Notes: generated from the sequence alone by a model not told the origin. Counted from the first letter of the stretch, positions 41,293 through 52,809 are shown. The stretch: DNA of 64,000 nt from Mycobacterium sp. (GCA_020438905.1 JAGQTQ010000029.1:1-64000); one strand, 5' to 3'. Translations and numbers: made by a program.

Positions 41293-42795
41293 TTATCGCC
41301 GGAACCCAGCCGTCGACACCCGCCACGAGTCGGCACGGCGCAACGAATACCAGGCGGCCAGGCCGCACGCCGTGGCCAGCAGCACGTGCACCCACGAGTA
41401 CATGCCGTGCGAGCCGTCTGGTTTGAAGATCACCATGATCCAGGTCGAGAAACCGGCGATCAGGGCGATCGCCCGCTGTGACTGGGCCAATGCCGACACC
41501 ACGGCCAGCGGCCAGGTGTAGTACCAGGGCAGCGCGGCCGGCACGAACAGCACCACGACCAGCATCGCCCACGCGATGCCCTCGAGGGCCTGCCGATCGT
41601 CGTGGCGGAATCGCCACCACAGCAACGGAAGCGACACCAGGATGATCGTGATGCCCGCCAGGCGGGTCACCTCGAGAACGGCATAGAAGTTGACCGGCAT
41701 GAACAGCCCGGCGACGGCGTTGGTGAGATTGGCCACCGCGGTCGGGATGGTCAGCCAATTGATGATCTTCACCGACCCGGCCAGCGCGGTCAGCCAGCCC
41801 AACCCGACCCCCGCCAGGGCGGACAGCGCCGCGAAGACCGCGACGAGGGTCGCCACTGAGCCTGCGGAAGCGATCGCGAACGCCCGCAGGCGGCTTCCGG
41901 TCAGATGCCGCATCCAGACCCACACCATGAACGGCAGCGCGAGCACCGCGGTGGCCTTCACCGCCACCGCCACCGCGATCAGGGCGGCCCCGGCAACATG
42001 ACGGCGGGCGAATGTCAGTGCGATGCCGGTCATCATCATTCCGACCATCAGCATCTCGTTGTGGACCCCGCCCATCAGGTGGATGATCACCAGCGGATTG
42101 AGAACGCAGATCCACAGGGCCGCCGCGCCGTCGGCACCGATATGGCGGGCCACCCGCGGCGCCGCCCAGATCAACAGCGCCAGTCCGGGCAGCATGCACA
42201 GTCGCAACAACATGGTTCCCGCGACGATGTGGTCGCCGACGATCGCGGTGACGAATTTCGCGACCAGGATGAAGGCCGGACCGTAGGGGGCGGTCGTCGT
42301 CGTCCAGATCGGACTGACGTCGTCGAGGATGACGTTCGGGTTCTCGATCGGTCCCACCGCGTAGGGGTCGAAGCCGTCCCTCAGCAGGGCGCCCTGAGCC
42401 AGGTACGAGTAGGTGTCGCGGCTGAACAGCGGAACGCTCAACAGCAGTGGTAGGAGCCAGAAGCCGGTGGTCGCGATCATGACGTATTCGCTGACCGGTC
42501 TGCCGTCGACCAATCGCCGGCCCAGCCAGAGCCACGCGGCGAGCATGATCGCGACACCACTCCAGAGCACGAGGGTCGAGACCACCACGCCGTGGCCGAA
42601 GCGGAGCCAGGACAGGTGCAGCGACTCGAGCACCGGGTCGTGCTGGCGGGTGCTGCCCGCGCCCAGGCCGCCGAGGGTGATCAGGGCCGCGCCGATGAAA
42701 CCCAGCACGGCGGGCCGACCCTCGTCGCCCCGGGCGAATACGGTCAGACGACTCAGGGCGGTCTGCGCGGGTGCCGGGGTGTTCGGTGCGGTCAT
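41293..42795 (-). CDS. mptA: Alpha-1,6-mannopyranosyltransferase MptA
   Basis: GT-C membrane mannosyltransferase that extends the alpha-1,6-mannan backbone of lipomannan using polyprenyl-phosphate mannose. 500 residues with about 12 helices. The first large loop has SRDTYSYLAQGALLRDGFDPY (about 104-124) with the acidic catalytic residue region, and GPIENPNVILDD. LNPLVIIHLMGGVHNEMLMVGMM is a conserved internal helix. ATG 42795. The stop is only 7 bases from that of Rv2175c (convergent). It lies 6 bases after idsA2, in a lppM-idsA2-mptA run. Confidence 0.93.
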   Translation of the reverse strand: MTAPNTPAPAQTALSRLTVFARGDEGRPAVLGFIGAALITLGGLGAGSTRQHDPVLESLHLSWLRFGHGVVVSTLVLWSGVAIMLAAWLWLGRRLVDGRPVSEYVMIATTGFWLLPLLLSVPLFSRDTYSYLAQGALLRDGFDPYAVGPIENPNVILDDVSPIWTTTTAPYGPAFILVAKFVTAIVGDHIVAGTMLLRLCMLPGLALLIWAAPRVARHIGADGAAALWICVLNPLVIIHLMGGVHNEMLMVGMMMTGIALTFARRHVAGAALIAVAVAVKATAVLALPFMVWVWMRHLTGSRLRAFAIASAGSVATLVAVFAALSALAGVGLGWLTALAGSVKIINWLTIPTAVANLTNAVAGLFMPVNFYAVLEVTRLAGITIILVSLPLLWWRFRHDDRQALEGIAWAMLVVVLFVPAALPWYYTWPLAVVSALAQSQRAIALIAGFSTWIMVIFKPDGSHGMYSWVHVLLATACGLAAWYSLRRADSWRVSTAGFRR

Positions 42796-42801
42796 CTGTG
42801 G

Positions 42802-44696
<1,895 letters not shown>

Positions 44697-44737
44697 CCGG
44701 CGGGCCGCACCAGACGGGCTCCGAGGTGCGATTCCGC

Positions 44738-45373
44738 TCAGAGCGGCAACGTCCGGCCCAGGATGGCGAACTCCCGCGGATCACCGGCAAAGTGGTAGCC
44801 CCGGATGACGTCGGTGAAGCCCAACCGGCGGTAGAGCCGCCAAGCGCGGTTCTCTCCGGAGTTCGTCTCGGGCGTCGACAACAGCACACGTCCCTCGTTG
44901 CGGCCGCTCAGCAGCCGGCGGACGAGCGCCTCGCCGAGGCCCCGGCCCTGCGCGCTGGGATGGATATGCAGTTCGGTGAGCTCGAAATAGTCGCCCATCA
45001 GGCGGGTGATCTCGTCTCGGGGGAGTCCGTAGTGCCGAAGGCCACGCATCACCTGCTGCTGCCACCACTGATCCGGCGCTCCCCGATAGCCGTAGGCCAC
45101 GCCCAGGATCGGGGCGCCGACCAGCGCGTCCCGGTTCGGCGGTGGGGTGCCGGCTTTCGCAGCTCCAGTGCTCGGGGCGCCAGTGCTCGGGGAGTCCGTG
45201 TCCACGACGGCCACCGCCCGCCAACCCGGCCGGCGGGTGTGCTCCAGCCACATCGGGGCCCGTTGACTCTCGGTGCCGCGCGGGTAGCGCATCGCGTCGA
45301 CGTAGACGGCCAGGGCATCGCCGAGGCGTGCCTGCATGTCGGTGGGCGACAGGTCGACCAGAAACGCCGTCAC
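44738..45373 (-). CDS. GNAT acetyltransferase (Rv2170-like)
   Basis: 211-residue GCN5-related N-acetyltransferase. The acetyl-CoA loop region is LHIHPSAQGRGLGEALVRRLL (Q-G-R-G-L-G, about 138-158), followed by LSTPETNSGENRAWRLYRRLGFTDVIRGYHF, the typical C-terminal beta-bulge half. A tandem duplication gives TGAPSTGA near residues 60-70. GTG 45373. In H37Rv this gene also follows lppM. The substrate is uncertain; I recall a report for the tuberculosis protein acting on isocitrate dehydrogenase. Confidence 0.85.
   Translation of the reverse strand: MTAFLVDLSPTDMQARLGDALAVYVDAMRYPRGTESQRAPMWLEHTRRPGWRAVAVVDTDSPSTGAPSTGAAKAGTPPPNRDALVGAPILGVAYGYRGAPDQWWQQQVMRGLRHYGLPRDEITRLMGDYFELTELHIHPSAQGRGLGEALVRRLLSGRNEGRVLLSTPETNSGENRAWRLYRRLGFTDVIRGYHFAGDPREFAILGRTLPL
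45162..45191. repeat. 15-bp tandem duplication in the GNAT gene
   Basis: GCTCCAGTGCTCGGG at 45162-45176 is followed by a copy with one change at 45177-45191. It adds five residues in a loop between the domain N-terminus and the core fold. Confidence 0.92.
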
Positions 45374-45691
45374 GATCGCCCCCTTTCGGTGTCCCCGCGT
45401 CCGCGCGATGCGCGTCCGTCCGAATTGTCGCCGCCTACATCGTCATTATGGAGCCGCCGACCTCCGATCTCGGTCAGTCCTGACGGTGATCTGACATCAG
45501 CGCGACCGGTAACGGCGCCTCGAGTCGCGGCGCTACACTCTTCGAGAGCGCCAGATGGACAAACAGGTGGTCAAACCGGGTGGTACGCGGCATCCTGACC
45601 TCGTATCATGTTGGTAACCGCTCGGCTCTCGCCGCAGCGGGTGAGCACTACTGGGCAGCAAGATTTCGGCCACGTCGGCAAGGAGGGACGA
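45374..45691. other. 318-bp divergent spacer between the GNAT and DUF3040 genes
   Basis: No open frame with family features or a ribosome site was found apart from the upstream extension of the DUF3040 frame. The spacer must hold promoters for both divergent genes. A TATCAT at about 45603-45608 is a possible -10 for DUF3040, but no matching -35 was found. Nothing else stands out. Confidence 0.6.
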
Positions 45692-46093
45692 ATGCCACTC
45701 TCCGATCATGAGCAGCGGATGCTCGATCAGATCGAGAGCGCTCTCTACGCCGAGGACCCCAAATTCGCATCCAGTGTGCGCGGCGGGACTCTGCGCACAC
45801 CATCAACCCGCCGCCGGCTTCAAGGTGTGGGGCTGTTCGTGCTGGGGCTGGCACTGCTGGTGGCGGGCGTGGCCTTCAAGGCCACGATGATCGGGGGTTT
45901 CCCCGTCCTGTCGGTCCTCGGATTCGTAGTCATGTTCGCCGGCGTGGTGTTCGCCGTCACCGCGCCGCCGGCCGCCGGCGGTCGAAACCGGGACGGTGCG
46001 CCGGCGGGACCGGTCCGGCAGCGCAAGGCCCGGGGAGCAGGTTCCTTCACCAGTCGCATGGAGGACCGTTTCCGGCGCCGCTTCGACGAGTGA
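45692..46093 (+). CDS. DUF3040 membrane protein (Rv2169c-like)
   Basis: 133 residues with the DUF3040 N-terminal motif PLSDHEQRMLDQIESALYAEDPKFAS (about 2-27). Two transmembrane helices (about 47-67, 72-92) and a basic C-terminal tail follow. AAGGAGGGACGA lies just before ATG 45692, a near-perfect Shine-Dalgarno, so the longer frame from 45608 is rejected. Widespread in actinobacteria next to mraZ; function unknown. It is followed by a strong terminator, separating it from the dcw cluster. Confidence 0.9.
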   Translation: MPLSDHEQRMLDQIESALYAEDPKFASSVRGGTLRTPSTRRRLQGVGLFVLGLALLVAGVAFKATMIGGFPVLSVLGFVVMFAGVVFAVTAPPAAGGRNRDGAPAGPVRQRKARGAGSFTSRMEDRFRRRFDE

Positions 46094-46111
46094 CGCCCTC
46101 GGGCTAACGAT

Positions 46112-46142
46112 GGGGGCAGCCGATAGGCTGCCCCCCTTTTTT
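46112..46142 (+). terminator. Intrinsic terminator after the DUF3040 gene
   Basis: GGGGGCAGCC (46112-46121) and GGCTGCCCCC (46126-46135) form a perfect 10-bp stem with a GATA loop, followed by C and six T residues. It is a classical rho-independent terminator, rare in mycobacteria, 18 bases after the stop codon. Confidence 0.93.
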
Positions 46143-46190
46143 GTGATCCAGCGCGCTGGTTTTCGGGGCGATTCGGGTTGGCTCGGGGCT

Positions 46191-46224
46191 CGCCCCCCAC
46201 TTCGCCCCCCACTTCACCCCACTG
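46191..46224. repeat. 12-bp tandem repeat with inverted GTGGGG boxes upstream of mraZ
   Basis: CGCCCCCCACTT occurs twice (46191-46202, 46203-46214), and a degenerate third unit follows (46215-46224). On the minus strand these read GTGGGG boxes spaced 10 and 12 bases, the same core as the mraZ-proximal array but in reverse orientation. The rest of the 46144-46327 stretch has no evident gene. Confidence 0.75.
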
Positions 46225-46327
46225 CGTCTCCAACTGCTGTTTTGCGGTGTTCAAGGGGTGTCATGAGGGGTCTGTGCGGTGTCTGGTGGAACGAGGTGGG
46301 GGACATGGGCCACGTTTTGGTAGCAGA

Positions 46328-46367
46328 GTGGAGCAAAGTGGGGGAATGTGGGGTATCGTGGCGGCAG
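46328..46367 (+). promoter_or_regulatory. Putative MraZ operator: four GTGG boxes at 10-bp spacing
   Basis: GTGG starts at 46328, 46338, 46348 and 46358, exactly one helical turn apart, with the central two reading GTGGGG and AAAGTGG at 46335-46341. This matches the direct TGGG repeats with 5-6 base gaps bound by MraZ in other bacteria to repress its own operon. A TATCGT at 46354-46359 between boxes may be the -10. It lies 48 bases before the mraZ ATG. Confidence 0.65.
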
Positions 46368-46414
46368 CGGAGTGGTAAGCACTCCGGGGCGGTTTCGACA
46401 GGGAGGTGCCCGGG

Positions 46415-46846
46415 ATGTTTCTCGGCACCTACACGCCCAAGTTGGACGACAAGGGCAGGTTGACGCTGCCCGCGAAGTTCCGCGATGCGCTGGCGGGAGG
46501 GCTGATGGTCACCAAGAGCCAGGACCACAGCTTGGCGGTCTATCCGCGGGCGCAGTTCGAGCAACTGGCCCGTCGTGCCGCGGCGACCTCGCGCAGCAAC
46601 CCGGAGGCCCGGGCGTTCCTGCGAAATCTGGCCGCCGGCACCGATGAGCAGCACCCCGACTCCCAGGGCCGCATCACCTTGTCCGCCGACCACCGCCGCT
46701 ACGCCAACCTCAGCAAGGAGTGCGTTGTGATCGGCGCGGTCGACTTCCTGGAGATTTGGGACGCGAACGCATGGCAGGACTATCAGCAGACCCACGAAGA
46801 GAACTTCTCCGCGGCCAGCGATGACGCCCTCAGCGCCATCATCTGA
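46415..46846 (+). CDS. mraZ: Transcriptional regulator MraZ
   Basis: 143-residue DNA-binding protein with two AbrB/SpoVT-like domains that controls the division and cell-wall cluster. [22 protein letters not shown] (N-terminal repeat) and [18 protein letters not shown] (second repeat) each carry the D-x-x-G-R core. ATG 46415 follows GGGAGGTG at 8 bases and gives the same length as I recall for tuberculosis MraZ. It is the first gene of the dcw operon, overlapped by rsmH by 26 bases. Confidence 0.95.
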   Translation: MFLGTYTPKLDDKGRLTLPAKFRDALAGGLMVTKSQDHSLAVYPRAQFEQLARRAAATSRSNPEARAFLRNLAAGTDEQHPDSQGRITLSADHRRYANLSKECVVIGAVDFLEIWDANAWQDYQQTHEENFSAASDDALSAII

Positions 46847-48002
46847 GCTCGCGGCGAAACCGCGGCGGCCGGCCCGTGCAACGTGGCCTCTGCCCGAACC
46901 GACCCTGACGTACTTCCCCGACGCCAGGTTCGCGACGGACAGGGACCTCGATGCAGGGGCCGGCCCCCACCGAACCGGAGGTTTTCTGGTGGCCGACTCC
47001 GGAACCGATCCCGCTGGGCGCTCCGCAAACCACGGCCACGTGCCGGTCCTGCTCGATCGCTGTGTGGAACTTCTCGCTCCCGCGTTGACCCGCACCGCTG
47101 CGGACGGATCCGGAGCGGTTCTCGTCGATGCCACGCTGGGGGCGGGCGGACATGCCGAACGGTTCCTCGAGAGGTTCGCCGGGCTGCGGTTGATCGGCCT
47201 CGACCGCGACCCCGACGCACTCGCCATCGCGGGGAGTCGGTTGGCCCGCTTCGGCGACCGCGTCGATCTTGTCCGCACCCGTTACGACGGGATCGCCGAT
47301 GCGCTGGGTGAGGCTGGACTGCCCGCGACGGGCTCGGTGGATGGAGTCTTGTTCGACCTCGGTGTCTCATCGATGCAGCTCGACCGTCCGGAGCGGGGCT
47401 TCTCCTACTCCCACGACGCTCCGCTTGACATGCGGATGGACCCCGGGGCGGAGTTGACCGCCGCCGAGATCCTTAACACCTATGACCGCGGTCGGCTCAC
47501 CGACGTGTTGCGCCGCTTCGGCGAGGAAAAGTTCGCCTCCCGGATCGCGGGCTTCATCGTCGATCGTCGCGCCGCCAAGCCCTACAGCCGCACTGGCGAA
47601 CTCGTCGAGACCCTTTACGCCGCGATTCCCGCGCCGGCCCGTCGCACCGGCGGACACCCCGCGAAGAGAACTTTCCAGGCGCTGCGGATAGCGGTCAACG
47701 CCGAACTCGAATCCCTGACAGCGGCACTGCCCGCGGCGCTGGCCGCAGTGCGCCCCGGCGGGCGCATCGTCGTGATGGCCTACCAGTCGCTGGAAGACCG
47801 GATCGTCAAGACGACCTTCGCCGCGGCGACGGTGTCGCGCACCCCGGAGGGCCTGCCGATGGAACTGCCGGGCCACGGACCGGAATTCGCCGCGCTGACC
47901 CGCGGAGCCGAGCGAGCCGACCCCGCAGAGATCGAGCTCAACCCGCGCAGCGCCCCGGTGCGCCTGCGCGCCGTCGAACGTCTGCACGGAGAGGACATCT
48001 GA
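46821..48002 (+). CDS. rsmH: 16S rRNA (cytosine1402-N4)-methyltransferase RsmH
   Basis: S-adenosylmethionine-dependent methylation of 16S rRNA C1402 N4. 393 residues: an N-terminal extension of about 70 residues typical of mycobacteria, then [14 protein letters not shown], the SAM motif [45 protein letters not shown], and [22 protein letters not shown] near the C-terminus. ATG 46821 overlaps mraZ; a GTG at about 46990 would remove most of the extension. The stop overlaps the next ATG (TGATG). Confidence 0.92.
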   Translation: MTPSAPSSELAAKPRRPARATWPLPEPTLTYFPDARFATDRDLDAGAGPHRTGGFLVADSGTDPAGRSANHGHVPVLLDRCVELLAPALTRTAADGSGAVLVDATLGAGGHAERFLERFAGLRLIGLDRDPDALAIAGSRLARFGDRVDLVRTRYDGIADALGEAGLPATGSVDGVLFDLGVSSMQLDRPERGFSYSHDAPLDMRMDPGAELTAAEILNTYDRGRLTDVLRRFGEEKFASRIAGFIVDRRAAKPYSRTGELVETLYAAIPAPARRTGGHPAKRTFQALRIAVNAELESLTAALPAALAAVRPGGRIVVMAYQSLEDRIVKTTFAAATVSRTPEGLPMELPGHGPEFAALTRGAERADPAEIELNPRSAPVRLRAVERLHGEDI

Positions 48003-49249
48003 TGAAGGTCGGGCGCAAGCCAGCCGGTCGCAGGGACTCGGACGCACCCGCAGCGGGTTCGGCGAAGGTCAAACCATCGGCTCCGCGGCGTCGCGGCGGC
48101 GACGGCGGCGCCCGCAACCGTCGCACCGGCGACGCTCCGGCGCGCGAAACCCGACCGCGGGCCGGCACCCGAACCCGGCGCCCGCAGGAACCGCGCGCAC
48201 CGCGGCAGCGCCCGCAGACCGCGCCTGCGCCGAGACCGGTCGAACGGCCGGCTCGGCCCAAGACCGCCAGTCAGGCCAAGGCGCGGGCCAAGGCCCGTAA
48301 GGCCAAGGCCCCCAAGGTAGTTCGGCCCCCACTTCGCGAGCGGTTGGCCGCCCGGCTGGAACAGCTCGACCTCCGTCCACAGGTCTTGCTCGCAAGAATC
48401 CCGTTCGTTGTTCTGGTCATCGGCGCACTTGCCATCGGCCTGGCGATCACATTGTGGTTGTCCACCGACGCCGCGCAGCGCTCCTATCAACTGGGCAACG
48501 CACGTGAGCTCAACGAGGCGCTGAATCAGCAGAAAGAAGCCCTCGAGCGCGACGTCCTCGAGGCGCAGTCCGCACCCGCGCTGGCCGACGCGGCCCGCGA
48601 CCTGGGCATGATCCCGTCGAAGGACACCGCGCACCTGGTTCAGGATCCGGCCGGTAACTGGGTGGTCGTCGGCCAACCCAAGCCTGCCGAGGGCGCTCCG
48701 CCTCCGCCGCTGAACACCAAACTTCCCGAGGAAGTGCCCGCTACGGCCAAGCCCGCGGGCCCGGCGCCGAAGCCCGGAGCCACCGTCGAGGTGCCGGTCA
48801 GGCTGACCCCCGGGCAGCCCGGTGCGGCGCTGCCCGGCGTTCCGCCGCTCGGTGCCCCCGGGGTCGGCCTGCCCGGTGCTCCGACCGCCGCGGTGCCCGG
48901 TATGGCTGCGGTGCCCGGTATGGCTGCGGTGCCCGGTATGGCTGCGGTGCCCGGTATGGCTGCGGTGCCCGGTGCTCCGGTCGGCGCGGCGCCGGCTGCC
49001 CCTGGGGCCATCCCCGGTGCAACGCCCGGTGTCGCACCGTCGCTCGCCGGCGCCAACCCGCATGCGGCCACCGGTGCCGCACTGCCCGGACCGGCGCCCC
49101 TGCCCGGCCCGGCCGCCTCGGCCCCGAGCGGCGACACGCTGGGGGTCCCGCCTGCCCCGGTTGCGGCGGTTTCGGTACCTACAGTGATTGATGTGCCTCC
49201 TGTGACTGATGTTGCTGTTGGGGTCGCTCCTGCGGGAGTGGCCCATTGA
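48002..49249 (+). CDS. ftsL: FtsL-like division protein (Rv2164c-like)
   Basis: 415-residue bitopic protein in the ftsL position. A long basic disordered cytosolic region (1-130) precedes one transmembrane helix (about 133-154), a coiled-coil segment (LNEALNQQKEALERDVLEAQSAPALADAARDLG) and a very long Pro/Ala/Gly extracytoplasmic tail. The tail contains four AAVPGM repeats from an 18-bp tandem array. FtsL bridges FtsQ and the septal synthase FtsW-PbpB. Its start shares TGATG with the rsmH stop, and its stop overlaps the pbpB TTG. Confidence 0.85.
   Translation: MKVGRKPAGRRDSDAPAAGSAKVKPSAPRRRGGDGGARNRRTGDAPARETRPRAGTRTRRPQEPRAPRQRPQTAPAPRPVERPARPKTASQAKARAKARKAKAPKVVRPPLRERLAARLEQLDLRPQVLLARIPFVVLVIGALAIGLAITLWLSTDAAQRSYQLGNARELNEALNQQKEALERDVLEAQSAPALADAARDLGMIPSKDTAHLVQDPAGNWVVVGQPKPAEGAPPPPLNTKLPEEVPATAKPAGPAPKPGATVEVPVRLTPGQPGAALPGVPPLGAPGVGLPGAPTAAVPGMAAVPGMAAVPGMAAVPGMAAVPGAPVGAAPAAPGAIPGATPGVAPSLAGANPHAATGAALPGPAPLPGPAASAPSGDTLGVPPAPVAAVSVPTVIDVPPVTDVAVGVAPAGVAH
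48890..48961. repeat. 18-bp tandem repeat, four perfect copies, in the ftsL tail
   Basis: GCGGTGCCCGGTATGGCT is repeated at 48890-48907, 48908-48925, 48926-48943 and 48944-48961, with a partial fifth. It encodes AVPGMA hexapeptides; copy number is likely to vary between strains. Confidence 0.97.
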
Positions 49250-51186
49250 GCCGCAACAAACCGGGTTCCCGCCCCGCCGCCGGGCAGCGACGGGTCCGGG
49301 CTGCCACTCCAGCGCCGGTGAACCCCGGTCCTGGCAGGGTGGCCAATGCCCGGCGCACCAGGACAACCACCGAGACCGGCCCGGCCAGCTCGTCGTTCGC
49401 CTACCGCTACCGGGTGGGCAATGTCGTGATCCTGCTCGCGCTCCTCGTCTCCGCGGCGCAACTGTTCAACCTGCAGGTGCCCCGTGCAGCCGGACTGCGT
49501 GCTGAGGCGGCCGGCCAGTTGAAGGTCACCGACGTCGACCAGGCGGTCCGCGGTGCCATCGTCGACCGCAACTTCGACAAGCTCGCCTTCACCACCGAGG
49601 CTCGGGCCCTGACCTTCCAGCCCACCAAGATCCGCAAACAACTCGCCGAGGAACGGCAGAAGTCGCCGAAGGCCCCCGATCCGGAACAGCGGCTGGCCGA
49701 TATCGCCAAGGACGTTGCGGGCAAGCTGAACAACAAGCCGGACTACGCGACGGTGCTGAAGAAACTCAAAAGCAACGAGACGTTCGTCTACCTGGCCCGC
49801 GCGGTCGACCCCGGCATCGCCGATGCAATCACCAAGAAGTTTCCGGAGGTTGGCGCCGAGCGTCAGGATCTGCGGCAGTACCCGGGCGGCTCGCTGGCGG
49901 CCAACATCGTCGGCGGGATCGACTGGGACGGGCACGGGCTGTTGGGTCTGGAGGACTCGATGGACGCCGTGCTGGCCGGCGTCGACGGTTCGATCACCTA
50001 TGACCGGGGTTCCGACGGCGTGGTCATCCCCGGCAGCTACCGCAACCGTCACCGTGCGGTCAACGGATCGACGGTCCAGTTGACGCTCGACGACGACATC
50101 CAGTTCTACGTTCAGCAGCAGGTCCAACTGGCCAAGGACCTCTCCGGAGCGCACGACGTCTCGGCGGTCGTGCTCGACGCCAAGACCGGCGAAGTGCTGG
50201 CGATGTCGAACAACAACACCTTCGACCCCAGTCAGGACATCGGTCGCCAGGGTGACCGACAGATCGGCAACCTCCCGGTGACCTCGCCATTCGAGCCCGG
50301 GTCTGTCAACAAGATCGTCACCGCGGCCGCCGTCATCGAAGACGGCTTGTCCAACCCGGACGAGGTGCTGTCGGTTCCGGGTTCGATTCACATGGGCGGG
50401 GTAAACATCCGCGACGCCTGGGCGCACGGAGTGATGCCCTACACGACCACCGGCGTGTTCGGGAAGTCCTCCAACGTCGGAACGCTGATGTTGATCCAGC
50501 GGGCCGGCCCGGAGCGCTTCTACGAGTTGCTGGAGAAGTTCGGTCTGGGCCAGCGAACCAACGTGGGGTTGCCGGGGGAGAGTGCGGGCATCGTTCCGCC
50601 CATCGACCAGTGGTCCGGCAGCAGCTTCTCCAATCTGCCCATCGGACAGGGCCTTTCGATGACTCTGCTGCAGATGGCCGGGATGTACCAGGCGATCGCC
50701 AATGACGGCGTGCGGATTCCGCCGCGCATCCTCAAGGCCACCATCGCCCCGGACGGCACCCGAACCGAGGAGCAGCGGCCGGCCGGCATCCCGGTGGTGT
50801 CGCCGGAGACCGCTCGTACGGTTCGCAACATGCTGCGGGCGGTGGTCCAGCGCGACCCGATGGGTGCGCAGCAGGGGACCGGCCCAGCCGCGGCGGTGGA
50901 GGGCTATCAGGTGGCCGGCAAGACCGGTACCGCCCAGCAGATCAACCCGGCCTGCGGCTGCTATTACGAGGACGTCTACTGGATCACCTTCGCCGGAATG
51001 GCCCCGGTCGACGATCCGCGCTACGTGATCGGCATCATGATGAACGCCCCGGTCCGCAACGCCGACGGCTCGCCCGGCCACTCCGCGGCGCCGTTGTTCC
51101 ACAACATCGCCGCCTGGCTGATGCAGCGGGAGAACGTTCCGCTCTCACCTGACCCGGGCCCGCCGCTCACGCTGCAGGCGGCCTGA
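49246..51186 (+). CDS. pbpB: Septal peptidoglycan transpeptidase PbpB (PBP3/FtsI class)
   Basis: Class B penicillin-binding protein of the divisome, 646 residues. A basic cytosolic N-terminus and one transmembrane helix (about 58-74) precede the PBP dimerisation domain and the transpeptidase domain. The catalytic motifs are Ser353-x-x-Lys356 (FEPGSVNKI), Ser408-Ser-Asn410 (KSSN) and Lys558-Thr-Gly560 (AGKTGTAQ). The insertion NPACGCYYEDVYW just after KTG has two close cysteines. The TTG start at 49246 overlaps the ftsL stop (TTGA), suggesting coupling; the next in-frame starts fall well inside the basic tail. Confidence 0.94.
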   Translation: MSRNKPGSRPAAGQRRVRAATPAPVNPGPGRVANARRTRTTTETGPASSSFAYRYRVGNVVILLALLVSAAQLFNLQVPRAAGLRAEAAGQLKVTDVDQAVRGAIVDRNFDKLAFTTEARALTFQPTKIRKQLAEERQKSPKAPDPEQRLADIAKDVAGKLNNKPDYATVLKKLKSNETFVYLARAVDPGIADAITKKFPEVGAERQDLRQYPGGSLAANIVGGIDWDGHGLLGLEDSMDAVLAGVDGSITYDRGSDGVVIPGSYRNRHRAVNGSTVQLTLDDDIQFYVQQQVQLAKDLSGAHDVSAVVLDAKTGEVLAMSNNNTFDPSQDIGRQGDRQIGNLPVTSPFEPGSVNKIVTAAAVIEDGLSNPDEVLSVPGSIHMGGVNIRDAWAHGVMPYTTTGVFGKSSNVGTLMLIQRAGPERFYELLEKFGLGQRTNVGLPGESAGIVPPIDQWSGSSFSNLPIGQGLSMTLLQMAGMYQAIANDGVRIPPRILKATIAPDGTRTEEQRPAGIPVVSPETARTVRNMLRAVVQRDPMGAQQGTGPAAAVEGYQVAGKTGTAQQINPACGCYYEDVYWITFAGMAPVDDPRYVIGIMMNAPVRNADGSPGHSAAPLFHNIAAWLMQRENVPLSPDPGPPLTLQAA

Positions 51187-51270
51187 GCCGCGAGCGCCTC
51201 GGTAGGGTAACTAGCCGACGGCGGACGGTACGGCCTGCTGTTGCCGACGGGGTTTGAGGAGGTGACCGGC

Positions 51271-52809
51271 GTGACCAGTGCGCTGCGTCCCCGCAGCACC
51301 CCGGGGTTGTCTCTGCCGGTACTGGCCGCGCGGATGGGTGCGGTCACCTTCGACGGCGTCCCGGCCCCGGCAGTCGCGATCAGCGGTGTCACGTTGCGGG
51401 CCCAGGACGCCGCCGCTGGAGATCTGTTCGCCGCGTTGCCGGGTTCCTCGGCGCACGGGGCGCAGTTCGCCGGGGCCGCCATCGACGGCGGTGCAGTCGC
51501 CGTCCTGACCGACGTCGACGGTGTCGCGATCATCCACCGACTGCTCGGCGACCCGTCGCCGATCCCGATGCTGGTGCATCCCGACCCGAGATCGGTCCTC
51601 GGGGCACTGGCCGCCGACGTCTATGGGCACCCTTCGGAGCGGGTCGTGGTTCTGGGGGTCACCGGAACTTCCGGCAAGACCACCACCGCGCACCTGATCG
51701 AGTCCGGTCTGCGGGCGGCGGGCCGGATTCCGGGGATGATCGGAACGGTGGGGGTCAGGATCGCCGGAGCGGAGGTCCCCAGTGCCTTGACCACGCCGGA
51801 GGCACCGGCGCTGCAGGCGCTGCTGGCGGTGATGGCCGAGCGGTCGGTGGACACCGCGGTGATGGAGGTCTCCAGCCACGCTCTGGAGTTGGGCCGGGTC
51901 GACGGCATCCGGTTCGCGGTGGGCGGTTTCACCAATCTGTCCCGCGATCACCTCGACTTCCACCCCAGCATGGAGGCTTATTTCGAGGCCAAGGCGAGGT
52001 TGATCGACCCCGCCTCGCCGTCGCACGCGCGGGTCGCGGTGGTGTGCGTCGACGATGACGCCGGCCGGCTGATGGCTCGCCGCGCCGGCCAGGCGGTGAC
52101 GGTCAGCGCCGATGGGCACCGGGCGGATTGGGGGGTGCAGGACGTCGTCGAGCTCGACAGCGGACTGCAGGAGTTCACCGCGGTCGACCCCGCCGGGGTG
52201 CACCACCGGCTGCGCATCAGGTTGCCGGGCCGCTACAACATCGCCAACGCGCTGCTCGCCCTGGCCATGTTGGACAGCATCGGGGTCTCCCCGGAGCAGG
52301 CGTCACCGGGGCTGCGCGATGCCTCGGTACCGGGCCGGCTGGAGCTGATCGACCGGGGGCAGGACTTCCTGGCGGTCGTCGACTACGCGCACAAGCCCGG
52401 TGCGCTGCGTGCGGTGCTGGAGACCCTGCGCCGGCCCGAGGGTCGGCTCGCGGTGGTGTTCGGCGCCGGGGGCAACCGGGATCCGGGCAAACGGGCACCG
52501 ATGGGAGAGGTCGCCGCGGAACTGGCCGATCTGGTAGTCGTCACCGACGACAACCCGCGCGACGAGGATCCGGCGGCGATCCGCGCGGCGATCCTCTCCG
52601 GAGCGGTCCACGTGGGTGGTGCCGCCGAGATCGTGGAGATCGGCGACCGGAGTGCGGCCATCGACCACGCCGTCGCATGGGCCCGGCGCGGTGACGTCGT
52701 GGTGGTGGCCGGCAAGGGCCACGAAACCGGCCAGACCGGTGGCGGGCGGACCCGGCCATTCGACGACCGCGACGAACTGGCGCGCGCGCTGGAGAGGACG
52801 GCACCGTGA
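51271..52809 (+). CDS. murE: UDP-MurNAc-tripeptide ligase MurE (meso-diaminopimelate adding)
   Basis: Adds meso-diaminopimelate to UDP-MurNAc-L-Ala-D-Glu. 512 residues with the ATP motif [16 protein letters not shown] (about 130-145), the carbamylated-lysine region [10 protein letters not shown], and [13 protein letters not shown], whose DNPR marks diaminopimelate rather than lysine use. GAGGAGG at 51256-51262 points to GTG 51271 as the start, 8 bases downstream, rather than the longer frame from 51241. The stop overlaps murF by four bases. Confidence 0.95.
   Translation: MTSALRPRSTPGLSLPVLAARMGAVTFDGVPAPAVAISGVTLRAQDAAAGDLFAALPGSSAHGAQFAGAAIDGGAVAVLTDVDGVAIIHRLLGDPSPIPMLVHPDPRSVLGALAADVYGHPSERVVVLGVTGTSGKTTTAHLIESGLRAAGRIPGMIGTVGVRIAGAEVPSALTTPEAPALQALLAVMAERSVDTAVMEVSSHALELGRVDGIRFAVGGFTNLSRDHLDFHPSMEAYFEAKARLIDPASPSHARVAVVCVDDDAGRLMARRAGQAVTVSADGHRADWGVQDVVELDSGLQEFTAVDPAGVHHRLRIRLPGRYNIANALLALAMLDSIGVSPEQASPGLRDASVPGRLELIDRGQDFLAVVDYAHKPGALRAVLETLRRPEGRLAVVFGAGGNRDPGKRAPMGEVAAELADLVVVTDDNPRDEDPAAIRAAILSGAVHVGGAAEIVEIGDRSAAIDHAVAWARRGDVVVVAGKGHETGQTGGGRTRPFDDRDELARALERTAP

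Noticed and set aside
48890..48961. Regular 18-bp repeats as a possible CRISPR array
   Set aside because: Units are contiguous without spacers and in frame within ftsL; this is a protein-coding tandem repeat.
48640..51102. 820-codon minus strand frame opposite ftsL and pbpB
   Set aside because: The longest frame in the region but it spans two real genes in antisense; its repeats mirror the ftsL repeat. No start signal.
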